Shown: one piece after another, positions 25,440-34,156 of the stretch
Position numbering within the stretch: position 1 is the stretch's first letter
Layout of the letters: each line of letters begins with the position of its first letter
NCBI GenBank assembly: GCA_963835135.1
Contig: CAWIEF010000003.1
Location: 124,001 to 188,000 of the forward strand
Length of the DNA stretch: 64,000 nucleotides
Source of the DNA: JAVVHH01 sp963835135
GTDB taxonomy: Bacteria > Pseudomonadota > Alphaproteobacteria > Acetobacterales > Acetobacteraceae
Direction of reading: 5' to 3'
Position numbers and translations under genes: made by a program
Notes under the pieces: model-generated
The model's database searches: none
What the model was told of the DNA's origin: nothing
Seen by the model: only the letters and a program-made list of their open reading frames with translations

Positions 25440-26318
25440 TTAATTGAGCAATCCGATGCGGCGCATCGCGTCGTGGACGCGGGTGGCGGTGGCCTCGACG
25501 GGCGGGGCGAGCGGCAGGCGGCAATGGGCGCTGCCGTGGCCGAGGAGGCTGGCGGCGTATTTGACCGGGCCGGGGCTGGTCTCGGCGAAGAGGCTGTCGT
25601 GGAGCGGGAGGAGTCGGTCCTGGATGGCCATCGCGCTGTCGATGTCGCCGTTGCTCCAGGCTGCGTGCATCTCGGCGCAGAGGCGGGGCGCGACGTTGGC
25701 GGTGACGCTGATGCAGCCGTGGCCGCCGGCGGCGAGGAAGGAGAGCGCGGTGTGGTCCTCGCCGGAGAGTTGGCAGAACTCGGGGCCGCAGGCGGCGCGG
25801 GTGTGGAGCGGGCGCGCCAGGTTGGCAGTCGCGTCCTTCACGCCGACGATGTTCTTGTGCTTGGCCAGGCGAGCCATAGTCTCGACGGTCATGTCGATCA
25901 CGCTGCGGGGCGGGATGTTGTAGATGATGACCGGCAGGTCGACGGCGTCGGCGATCGCGCTGAAGTGGAGGTACATGCCCTCCTGGGTGGGCTTGTTGTA
26001 GTAGGGGGTGACGATCAAGGCGGCGTCGGCGCCGGCTTGCTTGGCGTGGCGAGTGAGTTCGATGGCTTCGCTGGTGCTGTTGGAGCCGGCGCCGGCGATG
26101 ACGGGAACACGGCCGGCGGACACCTCGACGGCGATCTCGACGATGCGCTTGTGTTCGTCGTGGCTGAGGGTGGGGCTCTCGCCGGTGGTGCCGACTGGGA
26201 CGATACCGGTGGTGCCCTGGTCGATTTGCCATCCGACGAACGTGCGGAAGGCGGCCTCGTCGATGACGCCGTCGTCGCGCATGGGCGTGATGAGCGCGAC
26301 CAGTGATCCGTGGAACAT
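25440..26318 (-). CDS. dapA: 4-hydroxy-tetrahydrodipicolinate synthase
   Basis: DapA condenses pyruvate with aspartate semialdehyde in the lysine/diaminopimelate pathway. The 292-residue TIM-barrel has GTTGESPTLSHDEH (pyruvate site), the catalytic tyrosine in YNIPPRS and the Schiff-base lysine in NIVGVKDATANL. The length is standard. It is divergent from the lytic transglycosylase gene at 26391 and upstream of smpB. It supplies a peptidoglycan precursor next to a murein hydrolase, but I infer no direct link. Confidence 0.96.
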   Translation of the reverse strand: MFHGSLVALITPMRDDGVIDEAAFRTFVGWQIDQGTTGIVPVGTTGESPTLSHDEHKRIVEIAVEVSAGRVPVIAGAGSNSTSEAIELTRHAKQAGADAALIVTPYYNKPTQEGMYLHFSAIADAVDLPVIIYNIPPRSVIDMTVETMARLAKHKNIVGVKDATANLARPLHTRAACGPEFCQLSGEDHTALSFLAAGGHGCISVTANVAPRLCAEMHAAWSNGDIDSAMAIQDRLLPLHDSLFAETSPGPVKYAASLLGHGSAHCRLPLAPPVEATATRVHDAMRRIGLLN

Positions 26319-26390
26319 CAGCTGTAACCGTTCTGAAAGGGGCCAACCTAGGCATCTGGAGGATGGGTCGCAAGGCGGGGCGGAGGTAGA

Positions 26391-28262
26391 GTGACAGGTA
26401 TGCGCCGGGTTGTCCTTGTTGCCGTGCTGTTGGTTTGGCCGGGCGCCGGCTGGGCGGACGAGCTAGGGGCGGCCGACCCGGTGGCGGGGCGGCTGGTGGC
26501 GTATCTGCGGGCGCTGACGCCGGGCGGAGCCGGGGCGGCCGAGATTTTGGAGGTGATGGAGGCGGAGGCGGGCTGGCCGCAGGCGGGGGTGTTGGCACGG
26601 CGGTATGCGGATGCGCTGGCCAACGAGCGGGTCGACCGGGTGGTGGATGGGCTGTGTCTGCGGCGGGCGCCGGGGACGGCCCCTGCCCTGCTTCGTTGTG
26701 CGGGCGTGATGGCGCATGGGGAGGTGATGGCGCGGCAGGCGTGGCTGGTGGGGATCACCGACGCGGCGGTGGAAGCCTGGTTCATGAAGCGCTGGGGGGC
26801 GGCGGTGGGGCCGGAGGTGCAGGCGGCGCGGTTCGAGCGGCTGGCTTGGACGGAGCGGGCGGCGCCCGGGGGTGCGCTGGCGCGGCAGGCGGTGCGGCTG
26901 GCGCCGGCGCTGCGGCCGATGGCGGAGGCGTGGCTGGCGCTGAAGCGGGACGATGCGGCGGGGCCGGGGATGGTCGCGGCGTTGCCGGCGGGGGCGCAGG
27001 GGGAGCCGGGGGTCGTGCTGGAGTTGGCGCGCTGGTATCGGCGGGCGAACCGGGACGTCGAGGCGGCGCGGGTGTGGTTGGAGCGGGGCACGGCGGCGGA
27101 GGCGGCGGCCGGGGCGGAGCGGCGGGGGGCGTTCTGGGGGGAGCGGAACGTGCTGATCCGTCGGCTGCTGCGGGCGCGGGAGGACGGGCTGGCGTATGCG
27201 GTGGCGGCGCTGCCGGGGGTGGCCAACGGGGATGCGGCATTCCTGGCGGGGTGGATCGCGCTGCGGCGGCTGGAGCGGCCGGAGGATGCGGCGGTGCAGT
27301 TCCGGGCGCTGGGGGCCGGATCGGGGGCGGCGATCACGCAAGGGCGGGCACAGTATTGGTTAGGGCGGGCACTGGCGGCGGCCGGGGACGCGGAGGGGGC
27401 ACGGGCGGCGTATCGGCAGGCGGCGGGGTGGGCGACGACGTATTACGGGCAGTTGGGGGCGCTCGCGCTGGGGGATGGGGCGGCGGGTCTGGGGGAGCGG
27501 ATCCGGGCGGTGAGCGATCCGGCGTGGGACGAGGAACGGGCGTTGACGTTCGCCGGGTCGGAGCTGGCGCGGGCGGCGACGTTGCTGGTGGCGTGGGGGC
27601 AGAGAGGGCGGGCGCGGCCGTTCCTGGCGGCGTTGGAGGAGCGCGAGGGGGACCCGGCGGGGCGGTCGATCGTGGCGCGGTTCGCGGCGGCGTTGGGGAT
27701 GCCGGACCAGGCGGTGGCGGCGGCGCGGCTGGCGGGGCGGGATGGGGTGATGGTGCCGCAGGCGGGGTGGCCGGACGGGGTGGCGGTGCCAGAAGGGCGG
27801 GTGGAACGGGCGGTGGCGCTGGGGGTGATCCGGCAGGAGAGTAGCTTCGATGCGGAGGCGCGGAGTCCGGTGGGCGCGCTCGGGCTGATGCAGTTGATGC
27901 CGGGGACGGCGGCGCAGGTGGCGCGGACGATCGGGGGGTCGGTGGGGGATCTGACGGATGCGGGGGCGAACGTCCGGTTGGGGACGGCGTATCTGGGGGC
28001 GCAATTGGAGCGGTTCGGGGCGCTGCCGCCGGCATTGGCGGCGTATAATGCGGGGCCGAACCGAGCGCGGGACTGGGTGGCGTCGATCGGCGATCCAGCG
28101 GCGGGGGCGGTCGATCCGATCGACTGGGTCGAGCTGATCCCGTTCGACGAAACCAGGAACTATGTGCAGCGGATCGTGGAGAACGTGATGATCTATCGGG
28201 CGCGGGAGGGTGTGGCGTTGCCGCATCCGGTGTTGGCGTGGGCGGCGGGGAGCGGGATTTGA
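26391..28262 (+). CDS. Soluble lytic murein transglycosylase (Slt70-like)
   Basis: This 623-residue protein has a signal peptide (MRRVVLVAVLLVWPGAGWA), a long alpha-superhelical region of Ala/Arg-rich repeats (about 50-450), and a C-terminal SLT domain at about 470-600. The catalytic glutamate is in VIRQESSFDAEARSP; GLMQLMPGTA and ALAAYNAGPNRA complete the fold. A GGAGG site at 26382-26386 favours the GTG at 26391; an ATG at 26400 is the alternative. The stop overlaps a possible TTG start of the pncC gene. Confidence 0.92.
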   Translation: MTGMRRVVLVAVLLVWPGAGWADELGAADPVAGRLVAYLRALTPGGAGAAEILEVMEAEAGWPQAGVLARRYADALANERVDRVVDGLCLRRAPGTAPALLRCAGVMAHGEVMARQAWLVGITDAAVEAWFMKRWGAAVGPEVQAARFERLAWTERAAPGGALARQAVRLAPALRPMAEAWLALKRDDAAGPGMVAALPAGAQGEPGVVLELARWYRRANRDVEAARVWLERGTAAEAAAGAERRGAFWGERNVLIRRLLRAREDGLAYAVAALPGVANGDAAFLAGWIALRRLERPEDAAVQFRALGAGSGAAITQGRAQYWLGRALAAAGDAEGARAAYRQAAGWATTYYGQLGALALGDGAAGLGERIRAVSDPAWDEERALTFAGSELARAATLLVAWGQRGRARPFLAALEEREGDPAGRSIVARFAAALGMPDQAVAAARLAGRDGVMVPQAGWPDGVAVPEGRVERAVALGVIRQESSFDAEARSPVGALGLMQLMPGTAAQVARTIGGSVGDLTDAGANVRLGTAYLGAQLERFGALPPALAAYNAGPNRARDWVASIGDPAAGAVDPIDWVELIPFDETRNYVQRIVENVMIYRAREGVALPHPVLAWAAGSGI

Positions 28263-28747
28263 TCGGGGCGGCGGTCAGGGAAGAGGCGGAGGCGCTGTTG
28301 GCGGCGTTGCGGGCGGCGGGGCTGATGGTGGCGACGGCGGAGAGTTGTACGGGAGGGCTGATCGCGGGGGCGCTGACGGAGATCACCGGGTCATCGGACG
28401 TGGTGGATCGGGGGTTCGTGACGTATTCGAACGCGGCGAAGACGGAGATGCTGGGCGTTCCGGACGCGTTGATCGCGGAGCATGGGGCGGTGAGCGAGCC
28501 TGTGGCGCGGGCGATGGCGGAGGGGGCGCTGGCGCGGTCGCGGGCGGGGGTGACGGTGGCGGTGACGGGGGTGGCGGGGCCGGGCGGGGGCAGCGCGGAG
28601 AAGCCGGTGGGGACGGTATGGTTCGGGCTGTCGCGGCGCGGCGGGGTAACGGTGAGCGAGCGGCAGGTGTTTGCCGGGGACCGGTCGGCGGTGCGGGAAG
28701 CGACGGTGCGCCATGCTTTGGAATTGTTGGGACGGGTTGGCAAGTAG
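28259..28747 (+). CDS. pncC: CinA C-terminal domain protein / nicotinamide-nucleotide amidase
   Basis: This stand-alone CinA_C domain of 162 residues is expected to deamidate NMN in NAD recycling. Family motifs are TAESCTGGLI (about 30), GSSDVVDRGFVTYSN, AKTEMLGV, GAVSEPVARAMAEGAL and VTGVAGPGGGSAEKPVGTVW. I prefer the TTG at 28259, which overlaps the slt stop and has a GGGAG site seven bases upstream. A GTG at 28238 is in frame but lacks a ribosome site. It is convergent with the EF-hand gene across a hairpin. Confidence 0.87.
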   Translation: MIGAAVREEAEALLAALRAAGLMVATAESCTGGLIAGALTEITGSSDVVDRGFVTYSNAAKTEMLGVPDALIAEHGAVSEPVARAMAEGALARSRAGVTVAVTGVAGPGGGSAEKPVGTVWFGLSRRGGVTVSERQVFAGDRSAVREATVRHALELLGRVGK

Positions 28748-28765
28748 GACTTGAACTTCGGCACG

Positions 28766-28815
28766 TGGCCCTGCCCTCTCCCGCCAGCGGGAGAGGGTTC
28801 TAACGAGAGGGTTTA
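28766..28815. terminator. REP-like hairpin, copy 2; likely bidirectional terminator
   Basis: CCCTCTCCCGC (28774-28784) pairs perfectly with GCGGGAGAGGG (28787-28797) across a 2-base loop, followed by TTC. It lies between the convergent pncC (end 28747) and EF-hand (end 28813) genes, where a terminator for both is expected. The sequence is nearly the same as copy 3 at 50950, including a following AACGAGAGG. Confidence 0.65.
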
Positions 28816-29259
28816 GGAGGGTTTCTTGGCGGCGCGGGCGGCCTTACGGGCGGCACGTTGTTCCGATTGGTGGGCTTTGATCTCGTCGAGGGTGACATAG
28901 CCGCGCTTGGTCTTGTCGATGATCGCGAAGTCACGGGCGACGGCGACAAGACGGCCTGCCCTGGCCTGCTCGAGGGTGAGCTTGCCGTCATGGGTGGTGT
29001 TGGCGGCGGTGAAGCGCTCTTCCATCGTGCGGCGGGTGCGGGTGGTTTTGGCGGCCGGTGCCGCGGAGGTGGGCGCCGTTGCCGTTGTGGTCGGCGCGGT
29101 GGTGATGGTTGGCGGCGTGGTGGTTGGTGCCGGGCGAGTGGAGAGGGCGGGCGGCGGGGTGCCGGCGTTGTTGGTGGAGCCGCCGAGCGGGGAGATGGCT
29201 TGAGCCTGCGCCAAGCTGGTCGTCAGCAGGAGCGCGACGAGGGTCGAGCGAATCCGCAT
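28813..29259 (-). CDS. Secreted EF-hand domain protein
   Basis: This 148-residue protein has a signal peptide (MRIRSTLVALLLTTSLAQAQ), a Thr/Pro/Ala-rich linker (about 30-75), and a C-terminal pair of EF-hand-like loops. MEERFTAANTTHDGKLTLEQA contains T-T-H-D-G-K-L-T, and FAIIDKTKRGYVTLDEIKAH is the second. Both loops lack some of the standard acidic ligands (D-x-D-x-D-G), so calcium binding may be weak. Similar repeats-with-linker proteins are common in Acetobacteraceae and have no known function. Confidence 0.78.
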   Translation of the reverse strand: MRIRSTLVALLLTTSLAQAQAISPLGGSTNNAGTPPPALSTRPAPTTTPPTITTAPTTTATAPTSAAPAAKTTRTRRTMEERFTAANTTHDGKLTLEQARAGRLVAVARDFAIIDKTKRGYVTLDEIKAHQSEQRAARKAARAAKKPS

Positions 29260-29271
29260 TGTGTTTCTCCG

Positions 29272-30339
29272 TTAGACTGCGGCGACAGCTTCGCGTATCG
29301 CGGATGCGGCGTCCATGATGCCGGCGCGGTCGACGTCGAGATGGGTGCAGGCGCGGCCGCGGTATTTGCCCATGACGCTGATCAGGACGCCATGTTCGCG
29401 GACGCGGGCGGCGAGCTGGGCGCCGGTCATGCCGGTCTGCTGGACGTCGAAGAAGACGAGGTTGGTGTCGGCGCGCTCGACGGTGATGCCGGGGATCTGG
29501 GCGAGTTCGCGGGCGAAGATGCGGGCGTTCTCGTGGTCGTCGGCGAGGCGGTCGATGTGGTGGTCCAGCGCGTAGAGGCAGGCGGCGGCGCAGATGCCGG
29601 ATTGCCGCATGGCGCCGCCGATGCGCTGTTTCCAGCGCCAAGCCTCGCCGATGAAGTCGGCGGAACCGGCGAGGACGGCGCCGAGGGGGGCGCCGAGGCC
29701 CTTGGTGAAGTCGAGCCACACGGTGTCGTAGCCGGCGCACATCTCGGCGGCGGGCACGCCGGCGGCGACGACGGCGTTCATGAGGCGGGCGCCGTCCATG
29801 TGGGTGACGAGGCCGGCGTCGTGGGCGGCGTCGGCGACGGCGTCGAGTTGGGCGACAGGCCAGACGCGGCCGCCGCCGAGGTTGGAGGTCTGCTCGACTT
29901 CCACCATGCGCTGGGGCGGAGCGTTGCGGGTCTTGGGGCGGATGGCGTCGCGGACGGAGTCGGCGGTGAAGAGGCCGCCCTCGTCGGGGAGCGGGGTGAT
30001 CTGGACGCCGGCCAGCGCCGCGGGGGCGCCGCCCTCGCTATGGAGAATGTGGCAGAGGGGATGGGCGAGGATCTCGTCGCCGAGGCGGCACTGCACGAGG
30101 ATGGCGACCTCGTTGCACATGGTGCCGGAGGGCATGAAAACGGCGGCTTCCTTGCCGAGGAGGGCGGCCATGCGGTCGCAGAGTTCGTTGGTGGTGGGGT
30201 CGGCACCGGATTGCTCGTCACCGAGCTCGGCCTCCATCATCGCTTCCTTCATGGCGCGCGATGGCTTGGTTTGAGTGTCGGAGTAGAGGTTCACGCGCAG
30301 AGGGACCGTGGTCGCGAAGCGTGGGGGGGCGTGGACCAT
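29272..30339 (-). CDS. ltaE: Low-specificity L-threonine aldolase
   Basis: This 355-residue PLP enzyme cleaves threonine/allo-threonine to glycine and acetaldehyde. The N terminus VNLYSDTQTKPSRAMKEAM and GADPTTNELCDRMAALLGKEA are typical. HMDGARLMNA is the PLP-phosphate/ring region, and the Schiff-base lysine is in DFTKGLGAPLGAVL. I start at the ATG at 30339, five bases after the Coq10-like gene, because the longer open frame adds about 60 unconserved residues. It probably belongs to the lipA-coq10 transcript. Confidence 0.88.
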   Translation of the reverse strand: MVHAPPRFATTVPLRVNLYSDTQTKPSRAMKEAMMEAELGDEQSGADPTTNELCDRMAALLGKEAAVFMPSGTMCNEVAILVQCRLGDEILAHPLCHILHSEGGAPAALAGVQITPLPDEGGLFTADSVRDAIRPKTRNAPPQRMVEVEQTSNLGGGRVWPVAQLDAVADAAHDAGLVTHMDGARLMNAVVAAGVPAAEMCAGYDTVWLDFTKGLGAPLGAVLAGSADFIGEAWRWKQRIGGAMRQSGICAAACLYALDHHIDRLADDHENARIFARELAQIPGITVERADTNLVFFDVQQTGMTGAQLAARVREHGVLISVMGKYRGRACTHLDVDRAGIMDAASAIREAVAAV

Positions 30340-30344
30340 ACGTT

Positions 30345-30815
30345 CTAGACTTTCGCAGTGACGGCGGGGGTCGCGGGTGCGACCGGGGCACCGTATTTGT
30401 CGCGGGCGCGCTTGAGGAAGGCGTTGACCATGCGGCGGACGGCTTCGTTGAAGACGACGCCGATGGCGGATTGGAGCAGGCGGGAGCGAAATTCGAAATC
30501 GACGAAGAAGCGGACCCGGCAACCGGCCGGGTCGGGGTCGAACACCCAGTTGTTGTTCAGGTAGCGGAAGGGGCCCTTCTCGTACTTGACCTGGACCGAG
30601 TGGGGCTTCTCGAGCGCGACACGGCTGGTGAAGCTCTCGCGGAAGGGGCCGAAGCCGATGGTGAGGTCAGCGACGATTTCGGCATCGGTTTGGCTGCGGA
30701 CGCGGGCGCCGACGCACCAGGGGAGGAATTGCGGGTAAGCGCCGACGTCGGCGACAAGGGCGAACATCTGGTCCTGGGAGTAGGGCACGACGCGGTTTTC
30801 GGCGTGGGTGGGCAC
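30345..30815 (-). CDS. Coq10/RatA family START-like protein
   Basis: This 156-residue SRPBCC-fold protein begins VPYSQDQMFALVADVGAYPQFLPWC, the family hallmark, and continues with GFGPFRESFTSRV and FEFRSRLLQSAIGVVFNEA. The fold binds hydrophobic ligands. Coq10 assists ubiquinone function in mitochondria, whereas E. coli RatA inhibits 70S assembly. The alphaproteobacterial position next to lipA favours a quinone-related role, an inference. A GTG at 30815 starts inside the lipA stop (TAGTG). Confidence 0.86.
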   Translation of the reverse strand: MPTHAENRVVPYSQDQMFALVADVGAYPQFLPWCVGARVRSQTDAEIVADLTIGFGPFRESFTSRVALEKPHSVQVKYEKGPFRYLNNNWVFDPDPAGCRVRFFVDFEFRSRLLQSAIGVVFNEAVRRMVNAFLKRARDKYGAPVAPATPAVTAKV

Positions 30816-31780
30816 TAGGCGGCGGCCGCGAGTTGGGCCGCGCGAGCCTGGCGGAGGGCGGCGAAGTCGGCGTCAGCATGGTAGGAGCTGCGGGTCAATG
30901 GCGTCGAGGAGACCATGAGAAACCCCTTGGCGCGGGCCACGGAGGCGTAGTCGGCGAAGTCCTCGGGGGTGGCGAAGCGGTCGATGGCGGCGTGCTTGAC
31001 GGTGGGCTGGAGGTATTGGCCGAGAGTGAGGAAGTCGACGTCGGCGATGCGGAGGTCGTCCATGACCTGGCTGATTTCCGAACGGGTCTCGCCGAGGCCG
31101 ACCATGAGGCCGGATTTGGTGAAGATGGTGGGGTCCTGCGCCTTCACCTGGTCGAGCAGGCGGAGGGATTGGAAGTAGCGGGCGCCGGGCCGGATGGTGG
31201 GGTAGAGGCGCGGGACGGTTTCAAGGTTGTGGTTGAAGACGTCCGGGCGGGCTTGCACCACGATTTCGATGGCGCCGGGCTTGCGGAGGAAGTCGGGGGT
31301 AAGGACTTCGACGGTGGTTTCGGGGGCGGCTTGGCGCAGGGCGCGGATCGTTGCGGCGATGTGTTCGGCGCCGCCATCCGGAAGATCATCGCGGTCGACG
31401 GAGGTGATGACGACGTGCCGAAGGCCGAGCTTGGCCACGGCGTCGGCGACGCGGGTGGGTTCGCCGCCGTCGAGCGCGTTGGGTTGGCCGGTGCGGACGT
31501 TGCAGAAGGCGCAGGCGCGGGTGCAGGTGTCGCCCATAATCATCATGGTGGCGTGGCGCTGGGACCAGCACTCGCCGATGTTGGGGCAGGCGGCCTCCTC
31601 GCAGACGGTGACGAGGCGGTTCTCGCGCATGAGGGCGCGGGTCTCGTGGTAGATCGGGTGGTTGGGCGCGCGGACGCGGATCCAGTCCGGCTTGCGCTGG
31701 ATGGGGTTGTCGGGACGGTTCGCCTTTTCGGGGTGTCTTACTGGAGCAACCCGATGGTCGATGGTGAGGCGTGTGGCCAT
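30815..31780 (-). CDS. lipA: Lipoyl synthase
   Basis: LipA inserts two sulfurs into octanoyl-lysine on lipoyl domains. The 321-residue radical SAM protein has both clusters. The auxiliary C-x4-C-x5-C is VCEEAACPNIGEC, and the radical SAM C-x3-C-x2-C is DTCTRACAFCNVRTG. The C-terminal RSSYHADADF provides the serine ligand region. Its products would modify the E1-beta and E2 lipoyl domains of the pyruvate dehydrogenase genes at 43.7-46.4 kb. It overlaps the next gene by one base. Confidence 0.97.
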   Translation of the reverse strand: MATRLTIDHRVAPVRHPEKANRPDNPIQRKPDWIRVRAPNHPIYHETRALMRENRLVTVCEEAACPNIGECWSQRHATMMIMGDTCTRACAFCNVRTGQPNALDGGEPTRVADAVAKLGLRHVVITSVDRDDLPDGGAEHIAATIRALRQAAPETTVEVLTPDFLRKPGAIEIVVQARPDVFNHNLETVPRLYPTIRPGARYFQSLRLLDQVKAQDPTIFTKSGLMVGLGETRSEISQVMDDLRIADVDFLTLGQYLQPTVKHAAIDRFATPEDFADYASVARAKGFLMVSSTPLTRSSYHADADFAALRQARAAQLAAAA

Positions 31781-31810
31781 GGGCGATAGGTGGATTTTAT
31801 GGGGGAGTCG

Positions 31811-32650
31811 TCAACCAGCCGCGTCGATGTCGGCGGTGGTGGGGAGGCTCTGCTGGCTTCCAGGCTTCGTGCAGGCGAGGCCGGCGGCGCGGTTGGCGCG
31901 GGCGATAGCGTCGGGGAGCGGGGCGCCGCGGTCGAGCGCTGCGGCGAGGACGCCGACGAAGCAGTCGCCGGCGGCGGTGGTGTCGACGACGGTGACCGGG
32001 ACGGCGGGGATGTGCCCCCTGCCCTGCTGGCCGGACCATTCGACGCCGGCGGCGCCGAGGGTGCGGATGAGGGTGGTGTCGGGGGCGAGGGCGGCGTTGG
32101 CGGCGAGCCAGGCGGCTTCGTCTTCGTTGGCGACGAGGATGTCGATACAGGCGAGCGCGTCCGGGTCGAGCGGGGCGGCGGGGGCGTGGTTGTGGATCGT
32201 GCGAACGCCGGCCTGGCGGGCGCGGCGGATGAGGCGAGCGGTTTCGGCCGGGTCGACTTCCATTTGGGTGACGATGATGTCCCCAGGGGCCAGGGCGATG
32301 GCGGCCTGGCGGGCGGCGAGGTTGGCGCCCGGGGCGACGACGATCTGGTTGTGGCCGTCGGCATCGGTGCAGATGCAGGCGCAGCCGGTCGGGGCGGCAA
32401 CGGTTTGAAGTTGGAAGTCGATGGGGAGTTCGCGGAGCAGGGCGAGGGCGATGGCGGCCATGGCGTCGTCGCCGATGGCGCCGACCATGCGAAGGCGGGC
32501 GCCGTCGCGGGCGGCGGCGGCGGCCTGGTTGGCACCCTTGCCGCCGGGCTGGGTGGACAAGGCGGCGCCCAAGACGGTTTGACCCGGCCGCGGCAATGCG
32601 GGGACGGGGAAGACGAGGTCGGCGTTGATGGAGCCGAAGACGGTGATCAT
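31811..32650 (-). CDS. rbsK: Ribokinase (PfkB family)
   Basis: This 279-residue sugar kinase begins MITVFGSINADLVFPVPALP, then has QPGGKGANQAAAAARDG (substrate loop) and the C-terminal catalytic VDTTAAGDCFVGVLA, in which the aspartate is the general base. These fit ribokinase better than other PfkB members. No ribose transporter or regulator is adjacent, so the physiological sugar is not proved. It lies 30 bases upstream of lipA on the same strand. Confidence 0.87.
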   Translation of the reverse strand: MITVFGSINADLVFPVPALPRPGQTVLGAALSTQPGGKGANQAAAAARDGARLRMVGAIGDDAMAAIALALLRELPIDFQLQTVAAPTGCACICTDADGHNQIVVAPGANLAARQAAIALAPGDIIVTQMEVDPAETARLIRRARQAGVRTIHNHAPAAPLDPDALACIDILVANEDEAAWLAANAALAPDTTLIRTLGAAGVEWSGQQGRGHIPAVPVTVVDTTAAGDCFVGVLAAALDRGAPLPDAIARANRAAGLACTKPGSQQSLPTTADIDAAG

Positions 32651-33206
32651 GGGGGACGGTATCGGGTTGGTCGCCCGCGGTCGATGTCAGGTTAGCGCTG
32701 GTCGCGCTGTATTCCAACCGAGGGAGCTTCGGTATCGGAGTGGCGGAGAGTGGTGCCGGAAGATGAGACGCTTGGCGCGCTGCCCGGCGGGGTGGTGACG
32801 ATCCCAATGGGCCCCGAACAGGATCTAAAGCGCTCTCCGCGTTGCTCAATCACTGGAAAACATAGGATGGTCAACGTCGTAGCTTCGCAGACCGAAGATC
32901 GTCAGCCCTGTACCGGAAATGACTATACTTTCGACCATGACGGTATTTGCACTTGCGACCATGACGGTATTTGCGACCATGGCGATCTGTCCCTCGTCGG
33001 ATCCGGATTAGACTTGGGTCGGGGTTTCTTGAACTAAGGCTGACCGATGGCGCGTTCGGCGGATGAAAGCGTCGGAATATCTTACACCAATCTGGGGACG
33101 GGCACGCAGACCTGAGTGGAATGAGCACGTTAGTTTGTAGCATACAGATTGCATCGTATCCTGCAGCGACCCGAAAACGCGGAGTTGCAAAACGGAGGAC
33201 ACGAAT
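32651..33206. other. Intergenic region with direct repeats, rbsK to GDSL gene
   Basis: This 556-base stretch separates the divergent rbsK and GDSL-family genes, so promoters for both are expected, though no convincing -35/-10 pair could be assigned. It looks less GC-rich than neighbouring coding DNA. It contains the short direct repeats at 32932-32985. A GTG-started frame at 32750-33037 and a minus-strand frame through it have no recognisable similarity and are not called. Confidence 0.5.
32932..32985. repeat. Short direct repeats
   Basis: CGACCATGACGGTATTTGC occurs exactly at 32932-32950 and again at 32956-32974. It is followed at once by a partial third copy, CGACCATGGCGA (32974-32985). 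The two spacings are 24 and 18 bases. The array is too short and irregular for CRISPR. It may be a regulatory iteron or a replication-slippage product. Confidence 0.75.
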
Positions 33207-34097
33207 TTGAAAGAGAAACGCGCTTACTGCATCCTGCTTGTCGCGACAGTCCTGACCGTCACCCTTGCTGCACCTCAGGCGCGTGCGACCGCCATCAATG
33301 ACCTGTTCGTGTTTGGCGACAGCTATTCTGACACCGGGGCATCGTTTCCGCTCACCAATGGGTCGACCGCGGTTGGATACCTGGCCCAGTACCTTGGCAT
33401 CAATCTCGTGACGCCGAAGACCGCCGTGCCCGGAACGAGCGGCGTCAACTTCGCCGAAAGCGGCGCGCGCGTCGCGAACGCCCCGACCCCGCCGGCCGTT
33501 CATCCGCTCAGCCTTACCCAGCAGGTCGCCGAGTTCCAGAACTACGTGACCAATGGTGAGGTCAGCTTCAATCCAAGCTCGACCTTGTTCATGCTGCTCG
33601 GCGGGCTGAACGACCACACGACCCCACAGGCGACGATCTCCGCCGCCACCAGCCAACAGGTGGCGACGCTTTACAGTCTGGGCGCCCGCCTGTTCGACAT
33701 CGCGGTCGTGCCGTCGAAAGTGCCGGCCTTCGCCGATAGCGCGGCCAACGTGAACCCCGTCTTCACCAGCCTGGTGCCGAGCTTACAGGCTCAATATCCG
33801 GGTGCGACCATCCGGCTAAGCAATTGGGGGCCGGATTACGACAATATCCTGACCCACCCGTCGGCGTTCGGGCTTACCAATACGACCGATCCCTGTCAGA
33901 ACTTTCAGACCGGGGCAGTCTGCGCCACGCCGGATCAGTATTTTTACTATGTGATCGTCCACCCCTCGGCGGCCACGCATCGAATCGTCGGCGCCGAACT
34001 TGTTGCCGAAGCCAACGCCATCCCGGAGCCGCTATCCCTGACGTTGCTCGGAACCGGCTTGGTCGGCATGATGCTCGGTTCCCGCCGGCGTGCCTAA
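33207..34097 (+). CDS. SGNH/GDSL-like protein with PEP-CTERM sorting signal
   Basis: This 296-residue exported protein has a signal peptide (about 1-28). The GDSL block I is FVFGDSYSDTGAS with the nucleophile serine, a block II-like segment is NFAESGARV, block III is GGLNDH, and a block V-like segment is VIVHPSAATHRIVG. The C terminus, AIPEPLSLTLLGTGLVGMML then SRRRA, is a PEP-CTERM tripartite signal for exosortase processing. Compared with usual GDSL enzymes (W-D-x-x-H-P), the aspartate two residues before x-H is valine. A GGAGG site at 33194-33198 selects the TTG at 33207. No exosortase is in this window. Confidence 0.85.
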   Translation: MKEKRAYCILLVATVLTVTLAAPQARATAINDLFVFGDSYSDTGASFPLTNGSTAVGYLAQYLGINLVTPKTAVPGTSGVNFAESGARVANAPTPPAVHPLSLTQQVAEFQNYVTNGEVSFNPSSTLFMLLGGLNDHTTPQATISAATSQQVATLYSLGARLFDIAVVPSKVPAFADSAANVNPVFTSLVPSLQAQYPGATIRLSNWGPDYDNILTHPSAFGLTNTTDPCQNFQTGAVCATPDQYFYYVIVHPSAATHRIVGAELVAEANAIPEPLSLTLLGTGLVGMMLGSRRRA

Positions 34098-34123
34098 CCG
34101 ACACCTCTGACCTCCCCCCTCGT

Positions 34124-34156
34124 CAGCATGGCCCCACGTGCGGGGCCATGCTGTTT
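34124..34156 (+). terminator. Rho-independent terminator after the GDSL gene
   Basis: CAGCATGGCCCC (34124-34135) and GGGGCCATGCTG (34142-34153) form a perfect 12-bp stem with a 6-base loop, followed by TTT. It starts 27 bases after the stop of the PEP-CTERM protein gene. Confidence 0.85.

Noticed and set aside
26435..27844. A long Gly/Ala-rich frame overlapping slt
   Set aside because: It is a low-complexity alternative frame of a GC-rich gene, and slt in the other frame has a signal peptide and SLT motifs.
32932..32985. Possible CRISPR array
   Set aside because: There are only two full copies with 5- and 0-base gaps, no spacers of constant length and no cas genes nearby.
32750..33037. A GTG-started frame containing a repeated CDHDGIC peptide
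   Set aside because: The repeated peptide only reflects the 19-base DNA repeat. There is no ribosome site or recognisable similarity, and the minus-strand frame shows the same artefact.
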